DNA of 64,000 nt from Dolomedes plantarius (GCA_907164885.2 OU015496.1:185965781-186029780); one strand, 5' to 3'; positions 13,883 through 26,452 are shown, counted from the stretch's first letter. The notes: generated by a model not told the origin, from the sequence alone. A program made the numbers and translations.

Positions 13883-13934
13883 CCCCCCCCCCTCTCTCTC
13901 ACACACACACACACACATACATACATACATACAT
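13883..13934. repeat. Compound microsatellite (C)n(CT)n(CA)n(CATA)n
   Basis: A poly-C run passes directly into CT, CA and then CATA repeats. Confidence 0.9.
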
Positions 13935-13976
13935 CCACCAATTTTTGCCGCTATTGAACAATTCCTTGGTGCGTCG

Positions 13977-14154
13977 GCCGGACGATGGCCGAATGGCTAA
14001 GGCGCTGGCATTCGGTACCAGAGACTGTGGGTTCGAATCCCACTCTTGGCATATACGTTTGTAGCCGTTCGGAATCGGCTTTAAGCAGTAGGTCTCGGTC
14101 TAATTAGCCCTCGTGTTAGCAAAAATTGACCGTTGCGCTCCAAACCAAACCAAA
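13977..14154 (+). mobile_element. tRNA-derived SINE, family 1, AAACC-type tail
   Basis: Second well-preserved copy. Box A (GATGGCCGAATGGCTAAGGC) starts at about 13982 and box B (GGTTCGAATCC) at 14030. The tail ends in CAAACCAAACCAAA. Exact 13-bp target duplications CCTTGGTGCGTCG lie at 13964-13976 and 14155-14167. The head resembles a Leu/Ser-type tRNA D-arm, but the rest does not fold as a complete tRNA, so this is not a tRNA gene. Confidence 0.93.
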
Positions 14155-14167
14155 CCTTGGTGCGTCG

Positions 14168-15939
14168 ATTTTTTTTTTTTATTTTGCTGCTATAGAGTGT
14201 ATTTAATGTACCAGATATAATAAAGTACTGTTTGGATCAACCTATACCTTATATCGAGTTACATCTTAAATAAACTATATTTTTTATAGCATTAATTTTG
14301 ACAGACTTCAAATTTCGGAGAAAAGGGGGGGGGAGAAATAGAATTGCCCCTTTTCTAAACATCTAACTTTAATGTCGTAACAAAATAGTTAAATTTTAAA
14401 TAGTTTTAAAACTGGGAAATGCGTAGTTTCTACGTCGTTGCCAGTTACAATTTTGCGTCAGATAATAACATACAACATTCTGACAAATGGTTGTAAGATT
14501 TAAAATTTTAATAAAATTGCGTTTTTTATGTAGTAAAAAAATAGGTCAACAAAGCTTCAAAATATTAAAATAAATATATATAAATATTTAAATGTATGCA
14601 ATAGCAATCGCGCTTTCAGTGATAAAAATCTCATTCTTCTTTGAACTATATAGAGCGAGAAATAAACTAAGGGAGACACGGCCGAATCGGTTGTGAAAAA
14701 TTCTTTGAACACTTAAGCTTTTAAAGATATCAAAATCTTATCATTTTTTCCCCCACGATATCGTAAATATTTTTGTAGCCGTATAACATACAGCGTTTCA
14801 ACTGAATGGTGTTATATGAAATTGCAAATGTAAAGGTTTAAATTTTGTAAACTAGAAAATGGCTATTTCTTTATTCACTCTATTTTTTATCCAGCAGTTC
14901 ATAACACGATTGGTAAGGGTTATAGGTACGAAAACAATAGAAGGTAGCATTTGTAAGTTTCTAATTTCTTCTGAAGGCCATGTTTTTTCATAGCGTCTAT
15001 TTATTGGTTAAGGATCTGTAAGGGCATGTTCACATAGAATCCGTGAGCGTCAGGCGTATTGAAATATATTTAACCAATTGGAAACCTCCAAATGATTAGC
15101 CACGGAATTGTTAAGGTCCGTGATTGCTTTAAAATATGTCTGTCGGGAGCTTTTGGTTAAGTAGCTCATTTTTGGTTTCCATGGACACATAAACTACTCT
15201 TTCCTTACTTATATACACATATCTTGTTTATTCATATATATTTACAGCATCTATGATACAACATTTCCATTATCAATCCTCAATTGGACATCATCAATCG
15301 AAAACCAGAGAGAGAGAGAGTCATAACTCAGTTTAATCTGAAGTCCAGGATAGAGACAGGAAGCGCGTCCCATAGTTATTTCTCCCCCTTCTCCTTCTTT
15401 CTTCCCTTTGTATACCCCCTCTTTCCGAAGAGTCCAGATCATTCTCGAAGCTTTTGGCTCTGCGGGGGAAAACTCCCGCGGCCTCCGGTCAGGCAGTGTG
15501 TCGGAACATCTGGTCCCTCGGTGGTGGCTGTAATTCGTTTGCTTTGAACTGTCCGTTAACGATAACTGTCAATCTTTTCTTAAATTGGTTGTATCTGTTA
15601 AGGCTTAATTAGTAATAGGCAAAGCACCACCATGTGTAGCGTCTGACAATATCAATGCGAGTAACTCTGACGTGAACAGGCCCTAATGGTTTGGGGGTCC
15701 TTTCTATGAGATGAATTTATGGGAACTACTAATTGTTCTACCTAGAATCAAAGACCCTATTTTCTACTTGGAGTTGAGATCGTGCGGGCTGGGCATATCT
15801 CTCTTGACCTTGTGTTGATGAGCATCTAAGGATTAAAAGTAATTTTTTCCCCCTCTATTCCCTCGTTGGATAATGTTTGCATGCTTCTGTTGTTCGTGAA
15901 CTGTGGTAATACTTAGTAAGAATTCTTATGTTTTTTCAG
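14168..15939. other. No gene recognised
   Basis: AT-rich to about 15250. A GC-richer segment at about 15350-15540 has one 87-codon plus-strand frame (15284-15547) without recognisable domains. Confidence 0.4.
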
Positions 15940-16058
15940 CTCACGGCACTCCGCAAAACGCTGCAGACTTCGTTGGTGGATTCGAGGAGATCGAAGTTAA
16001 TAGTTAAATTGGGGGATTGGGAAACTCAAAACAGTCTGGCCCAAATCATTCAAAATCG
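15940..16058 (+). CDS. Candidate internal exon, unknown gene
   Basis: A T-rich acceptor (TTTTTTCAG, ending 15939) precedes 119 bases. These are open in the frame starting at 15940 and are followed by a consensus donor GTGAGT at 16059. The encoded 39 residues include LTALRKTLQTSLVD and LAQIIQN, an amphipathic-looking helix pattern that I cannot place in a family. The other two frames have a stop. The exon is short and no partner exon is visible, so it could be chance or a non-coding RNA exon. The + strand is set by the splice signals. Confidence 0.35.
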
Positions 16059-17527
16059 GTGAGTCTTACCCGAATAAATCTAATCTTGACTCCAAAATCA
16101 GTGCACCAAACTAACTCTCTTTTATGACTTTGAAAGGGGAATAGAAGAATTAATTCAGAACGAATCTAGAACTAGACGTAGTTGCCGATATAACGTAGAG
16201 GGAAATGTTTGGCTCTTTGTTAGCTACATAATACAGATTCATGTACACTGTTAATAGAATTTCATAAACATTTTTCTTTTTATCTTTTTTTTATCGCATC
16301 TGACAGAATGGAGAAATGGCTTTACTGATTTCTCTCTGTGAATTTCAGTAGATTAATAAAAAAAGGGATTTTTTTGGGGGGGAAAATTCTATCGTTTTCT
16401 TGGTCTGATATCAGCGGTGACTTGTCAGTTTTACTGTACCTGTCGCTTTAAAGTGTATCAGACATCTGTCTCTTGGCCATGACAAAACTGCAAAAAATTT
16501 AAAAGCAACTTTTTCCCAACGTGTTTCTACTAGAAATAAATCCTAAAAACGTAACACTTATAAGGATCCCGCCCAGTGACCAGGGCCGCTGTCCACACCC
16601 CCTTTTGGTAAATTGACCTTCGGTACCTCTCTAGTCGCTCAAGATGCTGCTGCTATTTACAACGTGCGCGTGCAACAGCAAAAAATATTGCTGTTTCCTA
16701 ATTTTGTATTTTCTCTCATCACGTTAGTTATGAAGAGGTTACGTAATGATGAACGATGTATGCATTCTCGGACTTGTATGTTTTGTGGGTTATTTTACTT
16801 CTCTGTATCATAGTTATGGAATAAACGCATGCCAGATTTTTATTATTTTTTTTTTTATTAATTTATTTTATTTATTTTATTTTATTTATTTATTTATTTT
16901 GGGGGGGAGGGGGGCGCTATCTCCTCACTTCTTAGCGCTGTTTAATAGGAGTTGAGGATGTTCAAGTCTGCGTATAGTGTTGGCATCAAGAGTTTAAAAC
17001 CATGAAAACGTTTAAAATTAATGTTAGTGTTTTAGATCCCGAACAGGTTAATTGACTACTCGAGAAATTTGATAAACAGTATTTACTGGATGAGAGCATG
17101 CTAAATTTTGAGTCAACCCATTAAAATCGCATTCTTCAATAAAGATAAGTTTAAGTTGAGTTTTTTTGTTAAAAGATAAGCAAATTACATTTTTTTTTCT
17201 AACATACTCGCTAATGCAGTATTGCAAAGATGTAAAAGACGAAAGAAAAGAAGTAACGTAAATGACAAGTTTAGGCAAACTTATAAATGTGTAATAAGTA
17301 ATCTTGAACCTGCCGTAATGATCACTCTAATGCAGGCCCTGAGCTATTTCTAGTTATCTTATTGAACCATTGCTATTACTTAAGCTTATATTTTTTTTAA
17401 ATTGAAAATTAATATATCTAGCGTACCCAGCAGCTTTAGACCGAAGTATCGCGTTGATAGGGTTTCCTATTCTTGGCACAACCGATAAGTACGTTGGAAG
17501 GAAAAGAATTCCAAATGCGAAATCTTG
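16059..17527. other. No gene recognised
   Basis: AT-rich. An ATTT-rich low-complexity stretch at 16850-16900 ends in a poly-G run. Nothing else stands out. Confidence 0.4.
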
Positions 17528-17794
17528 ATGGTGCATATGCATTCATGCAGAGTTCTCTGCATGGAGACCCCCCCCCACTCCTGTCATCACATTAGTCACG
17601 GTAACCCTACACGCCGTGTCCCCCGCCCCCATTGACACCATTTGACCCTCGGGACCCCGGGATCTTTGATGCTCTGTAGCAGGACCGAAAGAGGAGGCGA
17701 TCCACGCATATACAGAGTACGCAGTGAACATAAATCACTGGCTTCCCCAAGGCAGAGAGAGCAGAGCAGAGTACATGAATGCAAACGCAGCATT
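17528..17794. mobile_element. MITE of the GCATATGCATT family
   Basis: The left end ATGGTGCATATGCATTCATG is mirrored by CATGAATGCAAACGCAGCAT at the right. Just inside the left end is a small hairpin (ATGCAGAG TT CTCTGCAT). It shares most of its interior (an ACCATTTGACCC block and GAAAGAGGAGGCGATCCACG) with 28967-29267, and more distantly with 26132-26420. Confidence 0.75.
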
Positions 17795-17922
17795 ACAGAT
17801 GAGACCCTTCTAATTAGGATGTGCTCCATGCATTTCCCCCTAACTTAAATGTTTTTGTGTTCGTCGCATGTAGTGACATTTGAAGATTGAAAAGATTTTC
17901 GAATCGCGAGGTCCTGAGGACC

Positions 17923-18515
17923 ACGTAAATAACTGAACCAGTAGGAATTATGTACAGGTATGAGTTATACGGTTCTAAAAATATGTCTTGTATCCTGACC
18001 TTATAGCAACGTAAATAATTGAAACAGCATGAATTATGTACAGGTATGAGTTATATGATTCTAAAAGGATGTCTTGTAGCAGGGGTGGGCAGACTTTTCC
18101 AGGGTACGGGCTGCTGTTAATTTTCTCAAGGTGTTGCGGTCCACCCAGTGACGAGGTGTGGCGAGCTAAAAAAAAAACGGCCTACAATATTTATTATAAC
18201 TTAATAATAAATACGGAATATGTACTTACCTACAAAACTACAAGAAAAAAAAATTTACTCTTTTAAAACCGCTTTTAAAGCAAATCGCTTCGGTGTTCCA
18301 TAAATATGTTTCTTTTAGTATGCGCGTCTTAGGTCTTAGTAAAGGCGGTCATCCCAAAATGTCTTGGTGGTCCACCGGTCGATCGCGATCGACTTAATGC
18401 CCACCCGTCTTGTAGCCTGACCTTATAGCAACGTAAATAACTGAAACAGCATGAATTATGTACAGGTATGAGTTATATGGCTCTACAAAGATGTCTTGTA
18501 GCCTAATCGTATAGC
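17923..18515 (+). repeat. 86-bp tandem repeat, three units, split by a MITE
   Basis: Units begin at ACGTAAATAA near 17923, 18009 and 18431 and contain ATTATGTACAGGTATGAGTT. The first two are 86 bp apart. The second-to-third spacing is 422 bp, which is 86 plus the 328-bp insertion and its 8-bp duplication. The array therefore predates the insertion. Confidence 0.9.
18080..18407. mobile_element. hAT-type MITE with exact 8-bp duplication
   Basis: The left end is CAGGGGTGGGCAGACTTTTC. The right end ATGCCCACCCG is a slightly shortened complement. TCTTGTAG flanks on both sides (18072-18079 and 18408-18415). Insertion is inside unit two of the 86-bp array. Confidence 0.9.
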
Positions 18516-19270
18516 AGACTGGAAGAACACTGGTAACACTCACTGTCCGTTCGATGGCCACTGTCCGTCAAGAAAAATGCTGTATGCTGAGACGATATGC
18601 GTTTCACCTCGCTGCGTCGCCCACAATTAAGAAAAGGAGCCGAAAATAATCGATTACGTTTCGCCTCTCATCCGAAGGCCGAACCGCTCACTCACAACTT
18701 CACTTCTCGTTTGTTAATATGATTATTGCTGTTGTTTAATCCGGTTCTTATAAGGCAGTGGCGATCACCTCGCTCTTCAGATGACGGATTACCGGAGAGA
18801 GGGAACCTTGAGTGAGATAATGCTCCCGTAAGAGTGCGCGGCTGATCCCTTCATTAACCCATTAGAGCCAAGGACGGCGAGCCGCAACCGGCTTCGAAAC
18901 TCAACTTACCTCCTCCTATCCTGTCTCTGTTTTTGAGCGAAGGTTTATTTACACGCGCATCGCGTGTCATATCCTTTGCTCGTAGACTTTTTTTTACTTT
19001 CGTTTTTGGACTGGTTATGTATCTGCATTCCTCCTTACTATCGCTGCAGTTTTGACCGTTTTTGGAAAGCACAGAATCTCCTGTATTTCCGAATACCAAC
19101 AAGTCGGATTTAAGGGCATTTATGTGCGATTTTCTAACGTTAACTCGGTAGGGGTCTGTTCTGATCTTGATTGCCGTTTCTTTTCTGATCGAAGCATGGT
19201 AAGGATAAGTTTTAAGAGACAATATTGGACAGTATTGCGTTCACAGGTTTATCTCTAGAAACATCTCTTC
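18516..19270. other. GC-moderate stretch, no gene recognised
   Basis: Base composition is more balanced than the surroundings, with several CpGs at 18540-18960. A 122-codon minus-strand frame (18854-19222) is lysine-rich and has no recognisable domain. I do not call it a gene. Confidence 0.35.
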
Positions 19271-19278
19271 ATTTATAG

Positions 19279-19633
19279 CTGTGGTTCCCAACCCGTAGAA
19301 GTCTGCTGACCACTAGGCCAAAAATTGGACCATGTGCGGACCACCACCCCCGCTACCGACTTGACGGGGGAACCTTCCTGGGGGGTTCTACGGGGGTATA
19401 GAATATCCTCAGGCAAAAGGGAAACAGGATTAACGTAATCACATTCTAATAATAAAATAACTATGTTAAACTTTTAAGAAATTTTAATTCAACACCTGAT
19501 AGTCATCGGATATATTCGGCCCATCTAGTTCAATGAACATTGCTTTCAAAATCCCCATTTGTTTGGCAATTTTTTTATGTGTGGTGCCGGACCACACCCA
19601 AGGCTCTCGCGGACCACCGGTTGGGAACCACTG
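19279..19633. mobile_element. hAT-type MITE with exact 8-bp duplication
   Basis: Ends are CTGTGGTTCCCAACC and GGTTGGGAACCACTG. ATTTATAG is duplicated at 19271-19278 and 19634-19641. The 355-bp non-coding interior includes two GGACCACC motifs near the ends. Confidence 0.92.
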
Positions 19634-19641
19634 ATTTATAG

Positions 19642-21424
19642 GGAACATTCAAAATTGAGCTAGCGGCCTATTCACTATTTATTTATTTTTTCCCCTTCTG
19701 CCAAAGGTTTTATGCGACAGGTATTCCAATACTGGTCTCCTAATCAAGGTGCCCGTATTTTGGCGCTGTAAGGAACTTTGATTTTTCGGATTTCATTCCT
19801 CGCAAATTTCCCATTATCTTTCAGGCTAACGATACAGTAGTTGGCTTGTCTATATTTTTTGCTTTGATTTTCTTACCTGTAGCTGCTCAGTTTATCCCGT
19901 CGGTATATTTGTTAGAAGCATCCGAAAGACGTGTTCCCATTTATGAGCGGCGCTCATCAGCTTTGAAAATTTTTAACCAGACGCATAAAACTGAACTCGA
20001 TTAGCCTCAAGTTGTTGAGTTCTGTGATTGGTTGAAAAAAATTTGATGCCGTTGAAGTTGCGCTTTTGCAAGATATGGAACTTAGTCCCATACCTAACAT
20101 TGTCCGTAATGGAACGTTGCTGTCCTTTCAAGCGGGCGGACGCCACAGGAATGACCGACTGACTGTAATTCGAACTCGTGTCACCTAACATCGAGATCTG
20201 TCAGTTTTCTATCAACTCAAGTAGCCCGGCCTGGTTTTCTTATTTTTCGAGTGCCGCGTGAACTTCTGTTTTAAGCCGCACTTAACTGACGATCAAGTGA
20301 CGTTTTCATCACACTGTTTCTATTATGTTTTCTGTTAGTGTTGTTGCATGATGCAATGTTTGTTCCTCTTTTTATTTTTTTATTTTTTAGAAGGAAAAAA
20401 AAGCCTTCTTCCTCAATAAAGTGACGTCCTAAACATAGTTTTTTCATATCGCCCAGTCCATTTTTTGGTTTTACTCTGTGAAACTGATCTGCGTTAGGAC
20501 TTAGTACGTTTTCTCTCAGTACCTTACGCTATGCTTCCGAAGATTCCTGTATTTTCCGTGAACGGCAGATTTTAACGTTCAAGTGACACGCACGGTTTAA
20601 ATATAAACCTGTATATTTCCGTCAGAAAATAAACGAATCTAAAAACCACGCACTTTCTAATTGGGATGTTTTATTGTATTCATTCCTCTTTCCTTTTTTT
20701 CCCCACAAGAGAACCTTTAATTCGTAACCGAAGAAAAGTTACGCTTTTCCGTGACGTAAAGATGCAAATCAAGATTAGGTACTGAAACAGGGAACAACAC
20801 CGGATAAGGCTATTAAGTGTTATATAACAACGTCAGTGCTGTGATGAGTGACTGTCACACGTCTAACATATTTTCACGTGATGTTTTTTAAATCTAATCT
20901 GGCTTCGGTAAGTTGCATCTTATTTTTACTCGACTATATTGCTTATTCGCGTATTCTTGGAACTGTCAGACGAGACATGAATTTTGGATTAGGAAAAGAG
21001 AGAGGCGTGAAATGAATGTTTGATGCCCCTTGATGCGTAACCGGTGGACCATTCTGGGCATTTTATATTATTTTCGGTATTCGCTGCACGGTGTTGATAT
21101 ACCTGTCGTCCACCGTCGTCTAGTGGATATACCAATAACCTTAGATAAGATACCTCCTCCCCTTTCTTTAGTCTCTATGATCAACGTATTAGACAGTGAT
21201 ATAGAAAAAAACCTAGCTCGGGACTCACTTGTCAGTTTGGTTAATGCAATTCTGATCATATATGCAAGACCCGAATTTCGAGGGGGGGGGAGGCGCTTAA
21301 GCCCTGAGACCCCTCCTGTGCCTAATTCCCAACAATCCGACAATTCTATTCTACGTGCTTATAAACGTAAAAAAATTTACTTTTGGAAAGACTAACGGTA
21401 TTTCTAGTTGATCCTATGTATCCG

Positions 21425-21426
<2 letters not shown>
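19642..21426. other. No gene recognised
   Basis: Mixed composition. The frame 21030-21395 (121 codons, +) overlaps a minus-strand frame and has no domain I know. A small perfect hairpin (GAAGG A-rich loop CCTTC) lies near 20390. Confidence 0.4.
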
Positions 21427-21474
<48 letters not shown>

Positions 21475-21480
21475 TATATA
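21427..21480. repeat. Compound microsatellite (CT)n(TA)n(CA)n
   Basis: CT, TA and CA tracts directly abut the left end of the Tc1-like element. This may have supplied its TA target. Confidence 0.9.
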
Positions 21481-22828
21481 CACACTGCTGGACACTGTAA
21501 ATGCAATACCCTGAAGGAAACATGCAAATAACATAAAATTTACAACATGCATTAGCGGAGGTGAGATATGCAAATGATTAGAATTTCAGCGCAGACGCAC
21601 ATCACACGCGCCTGTGGCGCCACTTCAAAGCGCTATTTAAGGCTTGGAGATTTCGACGATTTCAAGTTCGGCAATTGTGTTTTTCTTGTGGTTTTTTTTC
21701 AAAAAAACGATCAATTATGCCTCATCGAAAACAGCGATCATCTTTTGATCAAGTATCCGAGTTCGACAGAGAAAGGATAGTGGCCTACCGAGATTGTGGA
21801 TTATCTTTCAGGGAAATTGGTAGTCGTGTTGGACGAAACCAAACAACTGTAATGCGGATATGTGATCGTTGGATGCAGGAGGGTACGACGGACAGGCGTG
21901 TTCGATCGCATCCACCTCAGCGCACCACTTCACGTGATGACAGGCAAATTGTGCCAGCAAACAGGCCAGTGTCTGCCCGTACCTTTCGACGCCGTTTACA
22001 GCAGAGTGGTCTGTCCGGAAGACGTCCATTGCTTTGTCTACCCTTGACGCAGAACCACAGACGTCTCCGCCGCCAATGGTGCGATGACAGAAGGATGTGG
22101 ACGGCAGAATGGAATGAAATTGTCTTTACTGACGAGTCACGCTTCTGTCTGCAACACCACGATGGTCGCATTCGAGTCTGGAGACACCGTGAAGAGAGGA
22201 TGCTGAACAGCTGCGTTATGCACTGCCACACTAGTCCTGCACCGGGTATTATGGTATGGGGCGGTATTGGATATCACTCTCGCACACCTCTAGTACGCTT
22301 TGCCGGTACTTTAAACAGCCAGCGCTACATTTCCGAGGTGTTGGAGCCAGTTGTCTTTCCTTACCTTCAGGGCTTGCACACAGCCATATTTCAACATGCG
22401 CGACCACACGTGGCACGCATTGTCCAACGGTTCTTCGTCAATCGCCAGATTGAATTGCTTCCCTGGCCGCCTCGCTCTCCGGATCTTTCGCCGATAGAAA
22501 ACATGTGGTCCATGGTTGCTCTACGATTGACCCAGATTCCATCCCCAGCTGCCACAGCAGATCAACTTTGCATCGTGTGGAAGCTGCTTGGTCTGCTGTA
22601 CCCCAAGAACTCATCCAAAGTCTCTTTGAATCAATGCCGTGGCGTGTGGCAGCGGTGATCTCCAACAATGGCGACTACACTGGCTACTGATTTTGGCAGG
22701 AACCACGCTTCACAGAAGTCTATAAATTTAATCATTTGATACTTGATCAACATGTTATCTACAAAATAAATTTTGTTGTGATATCGCTTGTCTTTCTTGG
22801 TGTTGCAATTTGGGTGGCCAGCAGTGTG
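21481..22828 (+). mobile_element. Tc1-like DNA transposon, nearly full length but inactive
   Basis: The left end CACACTGCTGG and the right end CCAGCAGTGTG are inverted repeats, flanked by TA at 21479-21480 and 22829-22830. The right inverted repeat (GTTGCAATTTGGGTGGCCAG) is better preserved than the left. The 1348-bp unit holds one transposase frame. Confidence 0.93.
21717..22690 (+). pseudogene. Tc1-like transposase with lost catalytic aspartate
   Basis: The likely start is the ATG at 21717 (MPHRKQRSSFDQVSEFDRER). The paired helix-turn-helix is clear (GLSFREIGSRVGRNQTTVMR). The frame stays open to 22658. There seems to be an in-frame deletion of some 30 residues after DDRQIV, compared with what I remember of this family. 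In the DDE domain the first block is FTDESRF and the third SPDLSPIENMW is present. The second block reads AIFQHARPHVAR where relatives have QQDNARPH, so the second catalytic Asp is gone. A frameshift near 22565 moves the natural C-terminus (LIQSLFESMPWRVAAVIS) to another frame ending at 22690. Confidence 0.92.
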
Positions 22829-22830
22829 TA

Positions 22831-23800
22831 TATATATATGACATTATAAGTTTGAATCTCGTCTATTCTATAATTCGGGTCCCCACATCTGTTTAAAATA
22901 GGCCCCTTTTCTCAGAATACCCCACCCAACAGCAAGTGAACATCTGCAAGTTCCAGAAAAATACATTCAGGCAAATAACCGCAGCAGAGGGTGAAAAGTA
23001 TGGGATAGACACCACGATAAATCCAAACCAGTTGATAGAAATATAGAGCCGTGCCCCCCTCCCCCCCCAGAAGGATTAACAAAACCCCATCTCTAGTCAT
23101 CTAAATCCTCAGTTCACAATATCTTAGAGATAATGGCTGCAGGTGCCAGATATAAAGCGATCAAAAGTGTCAAACAATACCATAAAGATAAATCGCACCC
23201 ATATGTTTGTAAGAATTGCACCCGCCTACCACCCACGACAAATATCTATGTTTATGTAAACAGTCGCTGACTTGTTTGGTACAGCCCCTGGCTAAGAGAG
23301 CAGATTCATTCTGTTGTTGCCTCTGTATGTGAACGCACTTGTATCCTCCGCGTCATGCTAGAAGGACGCCCTGTCTCCGCCATAAACTCTAAAGAAATAA
23401 AGGACTGCAATTTTATAGAACTCTGCCTCGTCATTTGTGCATCTTGTGTTTTATTATAGAATGTCATGTGGTGAAATGCGACATATGTATATGTGATGAT
23501 ATTACTAACTACCTATAATCGCCCATTCTGCACTTAATCTCTGTCCTGGTAACCCCTCTTTCTTTACTTTGGTATAAACGCTTCGCCTTCCCACATACTA
23601 ACTTCCTCCGCCAATTCTGGCAACCTCTCTGACTTAATTCTATTTTTCGCGCTCTTACGAGGAGACGCTGGACTGGCTCGAAGCAAGTAAGATGTGTTGC
23701 TTTATTTTTTAATAAATTCGTTTGTTCCTGAAACTGACTTTATTATTTTCCGGCCACGATGTATGCTCCTATTTCATGAGATGTCCATCCCGGACATTTC
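22831..23800. other. No gene recognised
   Basis: Moderate composition, poly-C run near 23062. No coding or repeat structure seen. Confidence 0.4.
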
Positions 23801-24062
<262 letters not shown>

Positions 24063-25982
24063 AGGGAGAGAGATAGGGAGTCATTCAAGAAAGTATGTTG
24101 AATGGATATTACTCAATTTGAAGATACTTCAGCTTGATTGCAATCAGGGGGGGTTAAGGAAGATTTGTGTCCTTTTGTGGAAACCCCTAATGGGTTTTAA
24201 AATAGCGCAGAACATTAGCTTGTTATGTGTACCATAATAATAAGTTCATATGGCATTTAACATCTTGTCTCCTGAAACTGTCATTTAAGAAAATATGAAG
24301 CTACAATTCATCACACTCCCATGTTTGTCATTTTATTGAACGGACACTCCTTAGCTGAATCCTCACTAAAACAGCCCCTTCCTTTTCGAAGCTATCATAA
24401 TGGGGCGACTCGAAAATGTATTTATCCCTTAACACATGAAATATGTGACTCGCGGATTAATATCTCCACATCAGTTTTTCTTTGTTCTTTTTTAGAGTAT
24501 TTGGATGCAAAAATTTTGCAGATCGTTAATACCTGTGTAACTGTCAGCCCGCATTTTCTGTACGGAATTCGCCATTATTTAGCACCTGCTAACTCTTTAT
24601 CTGACAAAATACAAATACATATACATATACTGTATCTAAAAACTGTGAAACGATGAAAGGTTCCCTAGAATGCTGAATTCCTGCTTGCCCTATTAATTTC
24701 TCTCACAAAAAAATACCAAAACAGAGATCTTGTCTTTAGGGCTTCACTATTCTAGTACTCTTATTTTTGTAACCTGCCTGTACTTATTCTAGAAAAAACA
24801 AGATTCAATGATGTTACTCTTGAAATTGTAAAGTATTGCCGTTCGCAGAACTGTTGCTAATGTATTCAACGCTTGTACTGTGCTCGTAACGAAGGTAGAA
24901 TCGGAACGCCACTGTTTTAGTAAGTAAGGGAAATACGCGTATGTGAACTCCGCCTGTCTCAGTTTGTCACGTGCGAACACTTAGTCCGACACATTTTGTA
25001 GACATTCACTTGGTCGATAAAGGACCTGCCATGCCCGAACCGTAACTAGCGTAGTGGAACGAACTCCTGATAACTATGCAGAGAAAGGGCGTTTTTGACT
25101 AGTTATGCAACCCCTTTTGCCGCTCATTTGCTGATATTATAACGAGTCAGCTGGGTATCCCAGAGGGCGTTGCAAAGAAAAGGTCCTTCTGGCTTACGTC
25201 TTAATAGGGTGTTCGACTGGGTTACTGAATGTCAACAAAAAAGAAATAATCACAAAGCACAAAACACGCTACAAGATGGAAGAAAAAAAATCCTTTTAAA
25301 TGTCTCATTTCGGCGGCCACCTACGGATCTGCGGCTCAAGGTGAAAGTTTTAGAAATCAGTCAGCGGTAAATGCGCTGGGAGGCAATTTTCTTCTTTCAA
25401 TCGTTTTGTTGTTGGACGGCTTTGTTTTTTGGGTCAACCATACCTCTCCCGCGTGGACGCTCTCGGTTGCCAAATGGCGGAAGGTAAATAAAACGCTTCG
25501 GAGTTGTGAAATCCCTCGCCGCTCTTTAATGACTAAAAATGCTCCCGAGTGTATCGGACTGACCTAAAAATTGCATCTTGGAAGGAGAGTGCTTGTGTCC
25601 CCTTTTAATAATTTAAGGCCTTCCTCTCCCTCTCCTGCACGCTTTTTTAAAATGATTTGCTGGGGGAAAAATTGGGTTTGCGGGCCAAGAGTAAATTGCT
25701 GAATCGTTATGTCACGCGAAATCGTTTGGACTGATGCATGCCCGGCGTTCAACGTTTCTGTCTGATGAGAGAGAGATGGGGAAAGCAATTCGTTGCACAG
25801 TTTTTTTTTATTTATTTATTTTTATTTTATTTTATTTTATTTTTTTTTAAGGAGTCTGTTTAGAGGCAAACTTCATGTAAAACGTATTAAAAAGCTATTA
25901 AATTTTTTCCCTTTGCTCTAGATCGCGATATTATTATGAGGGCGTAACTCGTGCTATTTTTGCGTCCCCAGCATGTTTTATA
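24063..25982. other. No gene recognised
   Basis: The ATG frame 24321-24656 (111 codons, +) has no domain or splice context. An ATTT low-complexity tract is at 25800-25850. Confidence 0.4.
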
Positions 25983-25984
25983 TA

Positions 25985-26450
25985 CAGTGGAATCTCGATC
26001 GGTCGTTTTCGGATCCATCGTTTTTCCGTATGTGTCGTTCATTTTATCCAGTCCCAACGATCATATTGCTTTGTTATGTTTCCGCATCTATCGTTTTCCC
26101 GCATTTATCGTTCATTTCAATCGATCCCTTAATGGTGCATACACATTGGTACAGAGTTCTCTCCCCGACTCCTGTCATCACATTAGTCACGGTAACATTA
26201 GACACGGTATTTAGAACCACCCCCATTCCCGCCCGCAAGATTTCTTGCGGGTATCTTGATGTGGTGTCTCCCCCGACCCCGCTCGACACCATTTGACCCG
26301 CTGACCCCCCTCTCTTTCGTTGATGGACCGCCAGAGGAGGCGATCCAGCGCATAGTAGAGAGTACAGAGAGACATAAATCACTGGCAGATGCAGAGAACT
26401 CTGTACCAATCTGTATGCGCTATGAAAAACGATAGATCGAGATTCCACTG
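25985..26450. mobile_element. pogo-like MITE carrying a nested MITE
   Basis: Ends are CAGTGGAATCTCGATCGGTC and the inverted CGATCGAGATTCCACTG-type right end, with TA on both sides (25983-25984 and 26451-26452). Removing the nested unit at 26132-26420 leaves about 175 bp that aligns with 27392-27564. CAGTGG ends with TA duplications fit pogo/Tigger elements. Confidence 0.85.
26132..26420. mobile_element. MITE of the GCATATGCATT family, nested
   Basis: Inverted ends GCATACACATTGGTACAGAG and CTCTGTACCAATCTGTATGC are bounded by TA at 26130-26131 and 26421-26422. The interior has a perfect 9-bp stem (CCCGCAAGA TT TCTTGCGGG, 26232-26251) and the ACCATTTGACCC / AGAGGAGGCGATCCA blocks of the family. 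Confidence 0.8.
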
Positions 26451-26452
26451 TA

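Noticed and set aside
13986..14040. tRNA gene on the + strand
   Set aside because: Box A and box B are good, but no acceptor stem closes, and target duplications and a SINE tail show that it is a SINE head.
24321..24656. 111-codon ATG frame
   Set aside because: No domain, no splice signals around it, and ordinary AT-rich composition.
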